A stretch of DNA of 64,000 nt, taken from contig UWYS01000009.1 in the NCBI GenBank assembly GCA_900291925.1, positions 62,001 to 126,000 of the forward strand, given 5' to 3'. This DNA comes from Thecaphora thlaspeos (lineage: Eukaryota; Basidiomycota; Ustilaginomycetes; Urocystidales; Glomosporiaceae). The position numbers were made by a program, and so were the translations under genes. Every line of letters begins with the position of its first letter. Position 1 is the stretch's first letter. The notes beneath the pieces are model-generated. The model searched no databases. It had not been told where the DNA came from and saw only the letters and a list, made by a program, of their open reading frames with translations. This document shows, one piece after another, positions 20,327 to 31,715 of this stretch.

Positions 20327-22056
20327 ATGGCATCGCTCGTATCACTCCAAATCGGCCGCGGCCTACGGCAGGCTGTCCACCAGGCATCACTCGCCTCGAG
20401 CAGTACCGGAGCCAGCACCAGCATCAGCGCCTGCACCGCATCGCACGGATCGCTGAGATGCTTCACCTCGTCCGCCCCGAACGCAGCCGCCAAGGCGAAG
20501 CCCATAACGTCGAAGAAGAAGTCGACCGTCAAGAAGAAAACCCACACCGGACCAAGGGGTGTGGGCGGAGGCAGGAAGAAGGGTGGCATCGAGGTGAGTC
20601 TCCGACGTTGCGGTGCCGCTTGCGACGCTGCTTGCATCGAACGTTTTGCATTCCGGCAGTTGGCGTGCTGACACTATCAACGTATTCTCTCTTGCTCGCA
20701 CCGTCACACGATAGTCGGGTTCGTCGATGGCCAAGACGTCCGAGTTCCACCAGGACGCTCCGGACATGTCTGCGCTCCCGGTCTTTAGCTCGGAGAGCAT
20801 CACAAAGGCTGTCGTCGGCCAGACGATGGCTTGGAACGACAAGGCGCTCGCCGCCTTCAAGGCGTTCGGGCTGCCGCGGGATCTGCAGAGGGAGCAGCAG
20901 GGTCAGCCGCGACCGCGCACGCTGGTGCGCGACCAGACGCTCAAGTTGCTCGACCGGCTCGACGCGGCGGCCAAGGCAGATTCGGCGGCGACCGAGAAAC
21001 TTGTCCTGACGGGTGCGCCGGGCTGCGGCAAGTCGACGCTGCTGGCGCAGAGCGTGTCGTACGCTCTCGACGAAGGGTGGGCGGTCGTCTACGTCCCGCA
21101 GGCAATCGACCTAATCAACTCGTCGACCGCTTACACCTACAGCCCGTCGCAGCTGGCCTACCTCCAGCCCGTGGTGACGAGGACGATGATCGGCGCCATG
21201 CTTCAGGTCAACCAGACGACGTTCAAAAGCATCGCGACTACCGAGGCGGTCCAGCTCGAGCGGGGTGGGAGCATCGAGGCGGGTACGACATTAGATCAGG
21301 TGGCGCGCCAGGGTGCCGACGAGAATCTCAACACGGCGGCGCGCCAGCAGTTCTTTGAGCTGCTACTCAAGACGCTCGCGAGCCAGAGCAAGGTGCCGGT
21401 GCTGGTGGCGGTGGACGAGGTGCAGGCGCTCTTCCGCACCTCGCTCTACCGCGACCCGGACTTTGCAGCGCTCGAGTCGTACGAGCTGGGCGTGCCGCGC
21501 GCCCTCCTCGCGCTGCTCAGCGGCGACAAAGCAGTGGGCGGCTTCAAGTCGGAACGCCTCTTTTTCCTAGGGGCGCTGAGCAGCACGCAGTCCGAGTACC
21601 CGACGCCGACGGAGCTACAGGTGGCGCTGCAGGACAAGGCGGGCAAGGAGAGGATCGCCTCGCTTGGCCAGGTGGCCCACGCCTACGTTCGGCTGCACGA
21701 GCGACATCTGGCGCACGCCAGTGCGGCCGGGCTGGAGCCGGTGGACGTCTCCGAGCCGCTGACGAGGAGCGAGGCTGCGGCCATCTTTTCGCAGCTCAAG
21801 AACGAGAAGAAGATGTGGTCGCGTGAGTCCATCTTTACTGTGCTTCCCGGTTCCCTCATGGTGTCTCGCTCACGACGGCTGTCGCATCATTGCGGCCGAC
21901 TGACCAACTGACTGACTCGCTCGCTTCTTGACGCATTTGGCAACCTCGTCTATGCCTCGCACAGCTGCCAACGACGAGCTGTTCGTCTCCAAGTTTGTCG
22001 AGAGCGCGGGCAACCCTCGTCGATTCAACCGGAGCCTGATCTCTACCCTGCTTTGA
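20327..22056 (+). CDS. DAP3: mitochondrial small-subunit ribosomal protein mS29 (DAP3)
   Basis: Three exons, 20327-20593, 20715-21822 and 21965-22056 (introns 121 and 142 nt, phases 0 and 1), giving 488 aa. Exon 1 encodes a presequence (MASLVSLQIGRGLRQAVHQA) and a Lys-rich segment. Exon 2 holds the P-loop GTPase core: LVLTGAPGCGKSTLLAQSV (Walker A), WAVVYVPQAIDLINSS, and VPVLVAVDEVQALF (Walker B-like), with FRTSLYRDPDF after it. Exon 3 encodes ANDELFVSKFVESAGNPRR, the conserved C-terminal end. DAP3/Rsm23 is a GTP-binding protein of the head of the mitochondrial 28S/37S subunit. A Ser/Lys-rich linker (TSKKKSTVKKKTH) joins presequence to core. Length suits the family (about 400-490 aa). Splices are phase-consistent. 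Confidence 0.88.
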
Positions 22057-22718
22057 GGGCTTTATTGGCGGGAGAGAGGTGAAGGAATGCAAGTTTGCAC
22101 GTTATCTACACCGTACGGCCTCTGGTAGCAAGTATGTGAAGATGTGTGACTTGCGTTTGCGACTGTTGATCGGAGTGAGGGAGGGGACGGAGGGGACGGA
22201 GGGTACGGTGCGAGAGAGCGAGACCAGGCCAACTCCTGGCTGGAGGGAGGGCGCAGCATACGAAGCTGATGTGGTATGTATGTATGTACAAGGCGGCAGG
22301 CTCGCTGCGCCGGGCTGGCTGCTCTGTGCGCCCAGCAGGGCTGGCTGGCTTCGAAAAGGAAAAAAAGCTGGCGAGTTGAGCGTGCACGCGCCCCCTTTCT
22401 TTGGACGTGTGTGTTGGTGGTGGGGGCGGGGCTGCGTGTGTCGGTGCTCGCTGCCCGCTGCCCTTCGCTGTCTCTCTTCGCTCCAACCTTTTCTCTGTCT
22501 CGACACTACATCGACCCGCCCAACGTCCCCTACGTCTCTTCCGGCCCAACACGTCCGCAGCATAGCATACCGTGACTCATTCTCCCTTCGGCCTCGATGC
22601 CATAGACCCGTCCAGCTCCTCCATCCCTTCCGCCTCTGCCGTTGAAGCTTCGGCTCTCTTCGACTCAGCCTGCTCATCTATCAACCCGCCCGCGCAACAG
22701 CCAGCGTCACACGTCGCC
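22057..22718. other. intergenic region, possible promoter of coiled-coil gene
   Basis: About 660 nt between tandem plus-strand genes. It has GGGAC/GGAGG repeats near 22180-22210 and a C/T-rich stretch toward 22560. The frame of the next gene is open upstream to 22572 but without an ATG. I see nothing else. Confidence 0.4.
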
Positions 22719-25689
22719 ATGACGGCCGCAGCCTCCCGCTTCAGCATATCCAGCCGCACATCGTCTATCGCTGTCTCACCGTCAGAAGCCTCAGCGCATG
22801 CCTCGTCCGCAAACAGCACCGCTTCACTCTCCACGCCGCCGGTCGCCAATCCTCCCTCCGCAGACGGCGTCCCTGCTCCATCTACAGCGTCACCGCGACC
22901 CGCCCAGCCCTTTCGATGGCTCCTCCTAGATGTGGACGCGTCGTCCCAGCCCTTCCTCCGCGCCCTTGCCGCCAGCTCCGAAGCTGCGTCGACGGCTACT
23001 TCTTCAGCGGCGGGAGAGCAACGTTCCACGGACCGCTCTATCACCCTGTCGAGCGCAAACCAAACTAAATTACAGCAGAAGCACTCATCGGCCCTTGCTG
23101 CCCCTCAAGGGGCAGGCGCAGGGACAGCAGCAGCGACCGCGGCAATGGCAGCAGTTGGACAACTCGACAAGCGCCTCTCGCTGCCCTTTGGAGGATCGAT
23201 CAACAACAACGCCCCATCGAGCAGCTCCAGAGGGCCGTCCAAAAAGCCCAGCTTCATGTCGAAGCTGCGATCCGGCAGCATTTCCATCAGCAGCAGCAGC
23301 GCTGCCTCCTCGAGCTCGGAAAAGGAGAACCTCAAGTCAGCAGACGCATCTTCAGCCGGCCACCAGCCTGCGTCCGCTGCGCTTTCGCCAAAGCCGCTGC
23401 TATCTCCGACGACGCCCGATGCACGCCCTGCTCCTGCAGCTGGAGTCTCGCGAGGAGCCGTAGCCGTTCTCGCCTCCACCAGCCCGGAGGCTGCGGCTAG
23501 GCTCGAGTTTGGTGCAAAGCTGCTCGAGCAGTGCTGCGTACAGCACGTCGAGGCAGGCACCTCCACAGCGACTCCCATTCGCCTCGATCCGCAGATGGCT
23601 GTAGACCTGGCCGACAAGGAGGGCATCGATGCCGTGTACATCGGAGGAGGAGGCGGAAGGGAACCCGATCGTGCATTGGCCACGGCCCTCCTCCGGGCGC
23701 TCCTCTCGGCTGGTCCGCAGCGGGGGCCAAAATCGGTCGTGGTCGACCCTACAGTGTCCCGATCCCTGACGGTCCAGGATGCGACCTCACTGGTCAATCT
23801 GACCACACAGAAGGGCATGCGGCTTGCGCTGCCGACAAAGTGGGGCAGGGACGCCCAGGCCAGTGCACGCACACTCGTCGAGGATTTCCAAGACGACGCT
23901 GAAAGCGTGGGCGGCGAGAGAAAGCTCTACAGTCAGAGCTTCAGGTGGGAAGAGACGCTGGCGGTGCTCGAGGTAAGTTGATGATACCTGCCTTCCTCGT
24001 CGTGCGCGTTGTGATCGAGTTGTTCTGTGGTCAAACGCTGACGACGTCCGCTGCCCCACGCCCTACCCACAGACGCTCGACGAGATCCGCCAGGCATCAG
24101 CATCGTTTCCCTCTCTCGCCGCGACAGACGGATCCGCCGCCGGCCTCGCCAAAATCGACGACGTCGCGGACACCAGCATGGACAGCGTCACCAGCGGCAG
24201 AACCGAGGGGACTGACCTCCTTCTCCCCGTCTCACCTCGGCTCGGCGCCGATGCTTCGGACGACTCTGCCACCGCCAACAAGGTCACGACGGCCGCCCTG
24301 CGCGCCAAGCTGCAGGAGGTCCAGCACATCCTGCGACAGAAGAACGCCCTGATCGCCGCGCTCGAGCAACAGGCTCGGAGCGGCGGTGGCGGCGGTGGGA
24401 GTCCCAACCCGGCTGGCGGCGCCAGCGGATCGTCGGCCAAGAACGGACGGTCGCCCAGCCCTGCGGCGTCTCTGCGCACCAGGCGGACGAGCACTGGCAC
24501 GACAGCAAACGAGCGCATCCCGGCCGCCTCATCGTCTTCTCGCCCCGTCACTCCGACACGGACTCGGAAGAGCAGCAGCAGCGCCGCCAGCCTAGCCGGC
24601 GACGTTGGGGACGACGGCTCCTCTACCCCTCGCCGACCTGCCCCAAGTGTGCGGACGCGCAAGAACAGCCGAAACACCAGCCTCGGCGAGGTCCCTCTTA
24701 GCCTCAGTCCGCCCATTTCCAGCATCAATCAGTTCGAGTCCGGGCCCGGCTCGCCCAGCCTCGAACCGGTGAAAGAGACGCGACGCAACATGGACACGGC
24801 GCTCGCTGCAGGATTCGGCGAGCCGACCTCTGCGTCCCACCGTTCTCCGACGGTCGCCAGCGAAGCGCGTCGGATCGCCTCGCTGACACAGCACGCCAAT
24901 GGCATCGCAGCTGGCGGCGGCGGTGCCAACGGTGGCGGGGGCGGTGGAGGGGGATCGGGCAAAGTGATCCACGCCCTCACCGCGGAACTGGAAGAGACGC
25001 GACTGCAACTCGACCTGACGCGCACGCGTCTTCGCGCCGCGCAGTTGCAAGCGTCGAACCTACAACGACAGCACGACGACCTCAAGGACAGTCTGGCTCG
25101 GACGCGCCTGGAGAACGAGAGCAATGCGCAGATCCTGTCGCGCAAAGATCGACAAGTGAGCGAAGCGCTGGAGAGGGCTCGGAAGGCCGAGCTGGAAGCG
25201 AAAGAACTCGGAAGGAGTAGCAGGGAATGGGGGACGAGGGTACGTGAAGTCGAGGCGCAGTTGGGTCAAGAACGTATAGCGAAAGCCAGAGCGGAAGCGC
25301 AGTACGAAGCCCTTTCGACCTCTTGGAAGACGACGAGGGAGAAACTGCAACAGGACGTAGAATCGCTTCGGAAGGAGGTAGAGACGCGAGCGGTGGAGAA
25401 CAACCAAGAAGCGAAGAAGTTGCTCTCGTTGAAAAAGGAGATGGAGAATGCGTGGAAACAGAGGGATATGGAGAAAGGTGCACTTGGAGATTTGTTGGAG
25501 AGGCTGGCTAGTCAGCAGGAATACGTAGAGGGGGTGATCAAGGAGAGTGTAGGTGGATTAATGCAGAGGTTGGAAGGGTTTGAGAGACAGACGAAGAGTC
25601 AAGATGAAGAGGTAGAGTATGTAGGCATAGAACTGAGGAGGATTCTCAGGTTGATGAGGAGTGGGACTAGTGATCCTAACGCTCCCTAG
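22719..25689 (+). CDS. large Ser/Ala-rich protein with C-terminal coiled coil
   Basis: Two exons, 22719-23972 and 24073-25689 (GTAAGT...CAG, phase 0), giving 956 aa. I do not recognise a named family. The N-terminal half alternates low-complexity Ser/Ala sequence with an ordered segment (about residues 250-415) containing AVLASTSPEAAARLEFGAKL, DAVYIGGGGGREPDRALATA and RKLYSQSFRWEETLAVLE, which flanks the intron. A Gly/Ser/Arg linker with many SP and TP sites follows (potential proline-directed kinase sites). A poly-Gly stretch precedes a heptad-rich coiled coil (about residues 705-930: HALTAELEETRLQLDLTRTR onward). This architecture resembles fungal cytoskeletal, polarity or RNA-transport adaptors such as the She3 type, but that is only analogy. 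The start is the first in-frame ATG; a GTG at 22572 is not a likely start. Confidence 0.7.
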
Positions 25690-26437
25690 CACGAGGAATA
25701 TAGCACGACGAAACGTCTTCGTCGGCGGTGTCGTTGTCGTCAAGCAACACCACTATACGAAAGTACCCACCTTGCGCGATGTCGCTCACGCTTGTGCAGA
25801 GCCTTGATCGTGAGCGCTGTCACTGAGCCAGAACGCGTCGCAAGTCCTGTTCGTGAATGGAGGAGCGTCACCCCGAGACCGCATCGTCCGTCGTGCGCAG
25901 CGCAACGCGGTCCACGGTGACGCTGCGCGTTTCCAAGACCTTGATCCTGTTTGCACGCCGACACGAAGGACACCATGCTCCATCGGATCAGCAAGCGGGA
26001 CCCATCTCCTCCCATTTGCTCCCCTCCGTGCTGTGCGGCCGGAGACAGGTGAGAGAACAGCACGCTACAGCAGTAGGAACAACAAGACTGTCAGATTCAT
26101 TTGGCGGACGGGAAAAGGCAAAAAATGGGGGGGAGAGGGAAGCGAGGGCTTTAATACAAGAGAGTATCGGGCTCGAGCAGAAGAGTCAACAAGCGAGAGC
26201 AATTGGGCAATGCATCCGTAACTTTGACCGGAGGTTTAACGGTGGAAGACCGGGGTGGGGAAGGGGTTGAAGGGGAGGATCGGGTTGGTGGCGCTTTGTA
26301 TCTCAAAGGTCGGACAAAGAAGCGGGGGGCGGAAGGGGTAGGAGCGTGGTAGTGAGGCGGTTCGCAGGTTGCTTTAATTCTTCATCGCATCGACGCTCAT
26401 TGCGCTCTCTCTCTCTCTGCTTTTGTTTTTTTGGCAA
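25690..26437. other. convergent 3' flanks
   Basis: About 750 nt between the convergent coiled-coil and KH-protein genes. Short GC-rich and purine-rich stretches, no supportable gene. CTCTCT and T-rich runs near 26400 suit the end of the KH mRNA. Confidence 0.4.
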
Positions 26438-28028
26438 TTAGGGAGCTCCGCCCTGGGCCAGGCGCATCTTCTCCTGCTCGAGGCGCTGGTAGAGGAGGCC
26501 CACGGCCATCTGGATGTTCGGGGGCGGGCCGGTGATGGTGACGAGGCGCTCCGAACCGCTGCCGCCGGCGGCAATGCCCGCACCCGGCTCCATGATCTTG
26601 ATGTGGCTGGCGCTCATGCTGCGGATCTCGTTGATCTTGCTGCCGCCTTTGCCGATGATGCAACCGACGAGGTCGTTGGGGATGAAAATCTGCTGCGTCT
26701 GCGAGCCGGGCGGCAGCTGGGGCGATACGACCGTGCCTCCGTATGGCGCCGCTCCTCCACCAGCAGCTCCACCGTAGCCGCCAACCCCGGCACCGCCGCC
26801 GCCAGCGCCAAACTGGCCAGCCGCGGGCGAGCCGGCGGCGTAGCCCTGCTGGGGCGACATGCCGCCGCGGGGCGCGGCCCCCGCTGATGGCCTGTAGGCA
26901 AGGTTGTTGGCGTTTCGGTCCTGGTGCTCCAGCAGAATGGTGCCGACATAGTAGACGGCGATGTGGACGGCGTCGGCGACGCCCGAGATACTCAGGACCC
27001 GCTCCGTGCTGCCAGGCAGCATCGCCTCGCCGGCCGTCAGCCTCGCGCCAGAGGCCTCCTGGATCTCCTTAATCTTGCTGCCCTGCTTGCCGATCACTGA
27101 GCCCATCCTCGAGTTGGGAACAATGAAGCGAATCGTGACGGCTCGCGAGCCCGGGACGGAGGGCGCATCAAAAGGCTCGTCGTTGATGCGTCGCACGATG
27201 AGGCCGAACGACTGCAATTTGGGTAGCAAGAGAAGGAGGGCCAACGATGCGTGACGAGTGAGTGAGTCCGTCGAAGGGGTATGTGGTCGACCGAAGCGTG
27301 GCCGAAATGAGCGTTCAACGATACTCACCTTGCTGACAGCATCGAGCGCACCGGAGACGGTAAGAATGCGCTCGGGGTTGCCAGGAATGCTCTCGCTCTA
27401 CATGTTCAGGAGTTTATGGCCAGGATCACAAGCATTTGAATTGTTAACAGCTGATCCTCACACTTGACAATTGAAGCTAGAAGTCGACAGGACGATCGAC
27501 CTCGCAACTCACGATGTTGAGCCTGGCGCCGCTCTTGTCGCGGATCTCGTTGATGTGCTTGCCCTGCTTGCCGATGATGATGCTGGCGTCGGCCGTGATA
27601 ATGAGCGCCCTCATCGAGATCTGGCTAGCCTGCGCGTCCTGGCCATCGACCGAGCCTGCCGGGTCGACGCCGTTGTCGGCGCCGTTGCCGTTGGAGTCGA
27701 CCGCGGAGTTCTCCATCTTGGCATCGCCCGTGGCGGCGACGTCGGCCGGAGCGTCCGAGGGACCGAGGTCGACGGCGTCCTTCTCCTCGGTGTGAGGCTT
27801 CATTTCGACTTCGGGCGAGAACATCTTGGGTTTGTCGGAGTTGTTGGCGTCGTCCTTGTCGTCGTCGTTCTGGTGCTCAGGCTTCGTCGGCTCCTTGGTC
27901 TCGTAGTCGTCGGCTTTGACCTCGGCGGCGGCAGCGGCAATCTCGGGGTCTTCCTTTTTGTCGAGTCGCTTGGCGTCAGGTCCAGGCGAGATTGAGTTGG
28001 AACGGGGCCGCTTGGTGATCTCTGACAT
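26438..28028 (-). CDS. triple KH-domain RNA-binding protein (PCBP/Rnc1/Pbp2-like)
   Basis: Three exons, 28028-27513, 27397-27329 and 27211-26438 (introns 115 and 117 nt, all phase 0), giving 452 aa. The N-terminal ~135 residues are acidic and disordered with KRPRSNS near the start. KH1 spans the first two introns: MRALIITADASIIIGKQGKH (GxxG loop GKQG), then SGARLNI, and the 23-codon middle exon SESIPGNPERILTVSGALDA. KH2: VTIRFIVPNSRMGSVIGKQG, SGARLTA, STERVLSISGVADAVHIAV. A Gly/Tyr/Gln-rich linker follows. KH3: QIFIPNDLVGCIIGKGGSKI, SERLVTITGPPPNIQMAVGL. Three KH domains with the last after a long linker match poly(rC)-binding/Rnc1/Hek2-type regulators of mRNA stability, localisation or translation. 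The targets are unknown. Exon boundaries fall within KH1, and the splices restore it exactly. Confidence 0.88.
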
Positions 28029-30385
28029 GGCGTGCAGCAAAGTCGGTCGATGTCGATGGAAGGGAAAGATTGGAGCAGGGGATGCCAAGGAAGCGTGGTT
28101 GTGCTCAATCAGTATTCAGCGCGTCCCTTTGGGATGGGTCCGGGAGGAGCCAAAGCGAGCGAGGCGCGATCGAGGAGAGCAGGGGGTGGGGCCGAGGTGT
28201 CAGGAGATTCGAGGGTGAAGTTGGAGAGATGGATGGTGATGGAAAAGTGAGGGGAGGATGCGGACGATACACACGTTATCCAGAGCCAGGCTGCATAGGC
28301 GGTGGTGAGGGATAGGCGGCGGGCGATAATAGTGGTGGCGGTGGTGGTGGTGGTGGAGGCGATGGAGGAAAAAAAGGGAAAGGGAAGCGGAAGGTTGCGG
28401 CTGGGAGGTCAGAATGAATTCGCCTCCTTCGGAGCGGGAAAGGCCAGCAACGAGTGATGGGCTCGGTCACGAACCCCTCTCAGAAGGTAAGTGCAACGCA
28501 TAAGGGAGGCTTGCGAGTCGTCCTCCTTGGCGTTGGCCTCGACCGGTAGCAAGACCATCCTTTGCCATGGACCGCAATGACTTCGGGCCACACATTGAAG
28601 GTGTCCGCGACTTTCGCCACGAGCAGCCCTAGGCCGGTCTCTTGGACCGCTCGAGCGTGGGTCGGTACGGCCCCAAGACGGCCGAGCCCTCATCGTCGTC
28701 GTCCAATATTGTCTCGCCATCCTGGTAGAGAACCGCGCACCTCGATCCTGGCCTCTCGTACTCACCTATCTGTGCGGAGATGGAGGGAAAGCTGTTGGAC
28801 CGGCTGGTGGGGATGGGGCCGTCTGATAGCACGTTGGCGAGCAGGGGGATGGATGTTGTGGGACGGGACGAAGGGTGCGTTGTTGGCTTTGTCCAGGAGC
28901 TGGAATTAGAGGGCTGTGGCGTGTTGGGCTGGGTCACGTCGACTCAGGTCCGGTTCGATTGCGGAGGGCCAACGAAAGAGGCCGGGGTCGGAGGCTGGTG
29001 TAGGAGGCGAGCCGAAAGGCAACGTCGGAAGTGAGCCGGAGGCGAACGATAAGGGAATTGGGTGGTGTGGTCGTGGAGGGCTGGGGACCAGGCGTGAAAA
29101 AGAGGAGAGGTCGTACGCAGGATGGATGATGGTTGTGAGGCAGACAGCGACGCTTGATTGAGACAGCCAGCAGAAGCACCACCCACACAAGCAAGCTCTG
29201 GTGCAGTCAGACTGAGGCAAGCTCTCTCTCTCTCTCTCTGCGCCGCCTTTTTCCTGCTTTCCAGCCCTGCCAGCCTGCCAGCCAGCTTCTTGACGGGCGC
29301 TGGGGAACCCGCCGAAAATGACACCGCCAGTGCAGCCCAGCCCTTGGCCCACGCAAGAAAAAGCGCGCCTTGGCCTGGTCGGTGCGAAAAGCCAGCCAGC
29401 GCTCGCCCACCACGGGTGGGCGACAGGGCGGCCAGCCGCGCCTGGCGCAGGGCCCAAAAATCAGAGGGAAAATCGGAACGAAAAAAAAAAAAAAAAAAAA
29501 AACAAAAACAAAAACAAAAACATCGGTGGGTGGGGCGCAGCCAGCCGGCGTGATCGGGTCGAGATGGCGCGGCGTGGCGTAGCCAGCAAGGTAATCTTGA
29601 ATACGCAAGCCAGGCAGGTCCCGCCTTGCTCGCCATCACACGATGTACCGTCTGCAACGCGCCCATAGCCTCGCTGCTGGCTGACCTGCGGTGGAAACAC
29701 GGAGCTAAGCCGTCTCAGCGCTCCTCGGGACAGCAGTCTGACGCCAAAGCGCTCGCCATTCGCGGTCGGTCCTGCTTGGGCTCGGTCGATGAGCTCCGCG
29801 CCGACGAGGGGTCCCGTCCCGCTTTCTTTCGCTTCGGAGCAGAGCACCTCATCGGAACGATGCCTTCAGGGGCATCCTGTCGATTTACGGAGAAGTCACA
29901 CAGCTTCACGGAGCCCCTGGCACCTCGATGCGGCTCATCCGGGCAGTAGTTGCGAGAAAGGGGCATGGCAGGGCGAGGTCGGATGGGCCGCACTGCAGTC
30001 CGACCTGCCCTTCAGGCGCGCAATGCACTGCTCGACACGCACGGGCAAGGTCCGGGAAGATTGATGGCGGCGAGGCCCGAGCCCGGCCGACAAGGCCCGG
30101 TCTTCATCTGGCAGAAGACAGCGTGCTTCTGTGTGGGGCCAATTGGAAAGGTTTTGGTCGTAAGGGAAAGGCTGAGCGCGAGCCTGGCACATACGTATAG
30201 TACAAGATTGTCAAGGAAAATGCCTCGCCGTGGCAGGATGTGTGTGATTGGCATCGCGGACTGGATGGACAGACGGATGACTTGCTTGCGGGCTGGGTTT
30301 GTGTGGTTCGCAAGGCAAGCTGAACAGGCGGTTGATCTTGGCAACGGCGTCGGTGGTCGAAGCGGTGCTGGCGAGACGAGTCACA
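28029..30385. other. 2.35-kb region without a supportable gene
   Basis: Lies upstream of the KH gene and downstream of SMD3 (both minus). It should include the KH promoter. The open frames (up to 240 codons) contain poly-Phe or poly-Lys shadows of the A-tract at 29481 and no domain. A GGT-type run sits near 28332-28360 and a CT run near 29222-29240. No RNA gene was recognised. Confidence 0.4.
29481..29520. repeat. A22 tract followed by CAAAAA repeats
   Basis: Twenty-two consecutive A, then about three CAAAAA units. It is conspicuous in otherwise GC-rich sequence. It could be a poly(A) tail remnant of a retrotransposed copy, but I see no recognisable inserted sequence or target-site duplication. 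Confidence 0.9.
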
Positions 30386-31082
30386 TCATCGCCGGATGCC
30401 CTGTGGTCGCTGTCCACCTCCACCACGACCCCTTCTTGCTTGGGCTGTTGTGACAGAAGAGGCGGCGACAGGCAACAAACAAGCGTCAGCATCAGTAGGA
30501 TGGACCTCAACAGGTCTACTCGAGAAGCGATCGGCAGACCCTGAGCAGCGAAAGCAGCAGCAGACGGCGACGAGCCCGGCCAGGCAGACTCTTCCTCTCA
30601 TCGAGCGCGACGACTTACCTCTCATGATGGTAGCGCGGCCTCTTGCGCTTCCGATACCCCTGCCCTTCATCGCATTGGGTCCGACCCGCTTGAACATGGG
30701 AGCTTGTTGGAGCATGTCGGGAACAATGACAAAGCGGATCATGTTGCCGCGGATGTAGACGTTTTCCAGATGCGACTGCTTGCCGTCCCTGGCCGTGACT
30801 ATGATGTCCTTCATCGAAACGTTGAAGTTGTCCTCAGCTGAACGGCGCGGGAGCGAGAAAGTGAGAGCAGATGTGGTGGGAAGAGGAGAGAGAAGTCAGC
30901 TGGCTGGAAAGAACACCATCTCCACAAAGGGTCTCTCGCAGCGATCAGGTCCAGTGTCGCACGTCTCGAGGCTCACCATCGTACAGCGTTCCTCGATATG
31001 ATGCTCCGCCCTTGAGCTCGACTGTGATGATATGACCGACGGCCTCGTGGATGAGCTTGACGGGGATTCCGATGGTGCCCAT
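30386..31082 (-). CDS. SMD3: small nuclear ribonucleoprotein Sm D3
   Basis: Three exons, 31082-30977, 30837-30619 and 30444-30386 (introns 139 and 174 nt), giving 127 aa, the usual SmD3 length. Sm1 motif: [20 protein letters not shown] with YRGTLYDAEDNFNV across the first splice. Sm2 motif: [20 protein letters not shown]. The third exon encodes [18 protein letters not shown], the Arg/Gly tail that is symmetrically dimethylated in SmD3 and bound by SMN-type factors. If the second intron were not removed the frame would read into unrelated sequence, so GTAAGT at 30618 is used. SmD3 is one of the seven core proteins around U1, U2, U4 and U5 snRNAs in the spliceosome; it acts in the nucleus after cytoplasmic assembly. 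All phases agree. Confidence 0.95.
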
Positions 31083-31715
31083 GATGGAAAATTCCTCGAT
31101 GGGATGTGGTGATGCTTGGAAGGGGTCGGTGCTGGTGAGCGGATGCGATTGCGACTGCGATTGCGATATGGAGGGGCTCGGCGAGGAAGGAAACGTCGAG
31201 CAAGCGCCGTGCAGGACTTTTGGCAGCGCGTTGTGTTGGCCCGCCGGAGACCGGGCGCTCTTCTCGTGCGAGCGAGTGCCACGCAAAGGCGGCGGGGCCA
31301 AGGGGTGAAGAGTGACGTAGAACTGGCCGTGCTCCCGTTTTTGGGGGACAGCTCCACTTCTTTTGCACTTTGCGAGCGGCGCCCCCAAGACAGGCGTGAA
31401 AGTGACACAAACACCGAGGCGCTCAGGCCGTGATGACAACGACCACCATCATCCTCCATTGCCACCATCCCCCTCCTCTTAGAGAATCACATACAAAGCT
31501 CGACCTTCCTGCAACACGCTTGCGCTCCTGAACGCCGACGATCTGTCCCTGGCGCACCTTGAACTCAACGCACCACCCTAGCCAAGACGCACACTCTACT
31601 CGGACATTGAGGAACGACCTGTCCGTCCTTGACGAGCCTACGGATCCGCATCTGCATCCGCATCCGCATCCAAACCTGCATCTGCATCTGCCAAGCAGCC
31701 AACGCCACGCTCGCC
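31083..31715. promoter_or_regulatory. divergent promoter between SMD3 and RAB18-like gene
   Basis: About 630 nt feeding two divergent genes. Near SMD3 there is a GCGATT/GCGACT repeat (about 31143-31165). Near the GTPase start there is a GCATCC/GCATCT hexamer repeat, listed separately. No defined factor site is recognised. Confidence 0.4.
31644..31691. repeat. GCATCY hexanucleotide repeat in 5' leader
   Basis: About seven copies of CATCYG-type hexamers, interrupted once by AAACCT, ending 24 nt before the RAB18-like start codon, so probably transcribed in the 5' UTR. Confidence 0.75.

Noticed and set aside
22572..22718. Upstream extension of the coiled-coil protein from a GTG
   Set aside because: GTG is not a usual nuclear start in fungi; the first in-frame ATG is at 22719.
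28944..29666. 240-codon minus-strand frame with poly-Phe
   Set aside because: The Phe run is only the complement of the A22/CAAAAA tract; no domain and poor composition.
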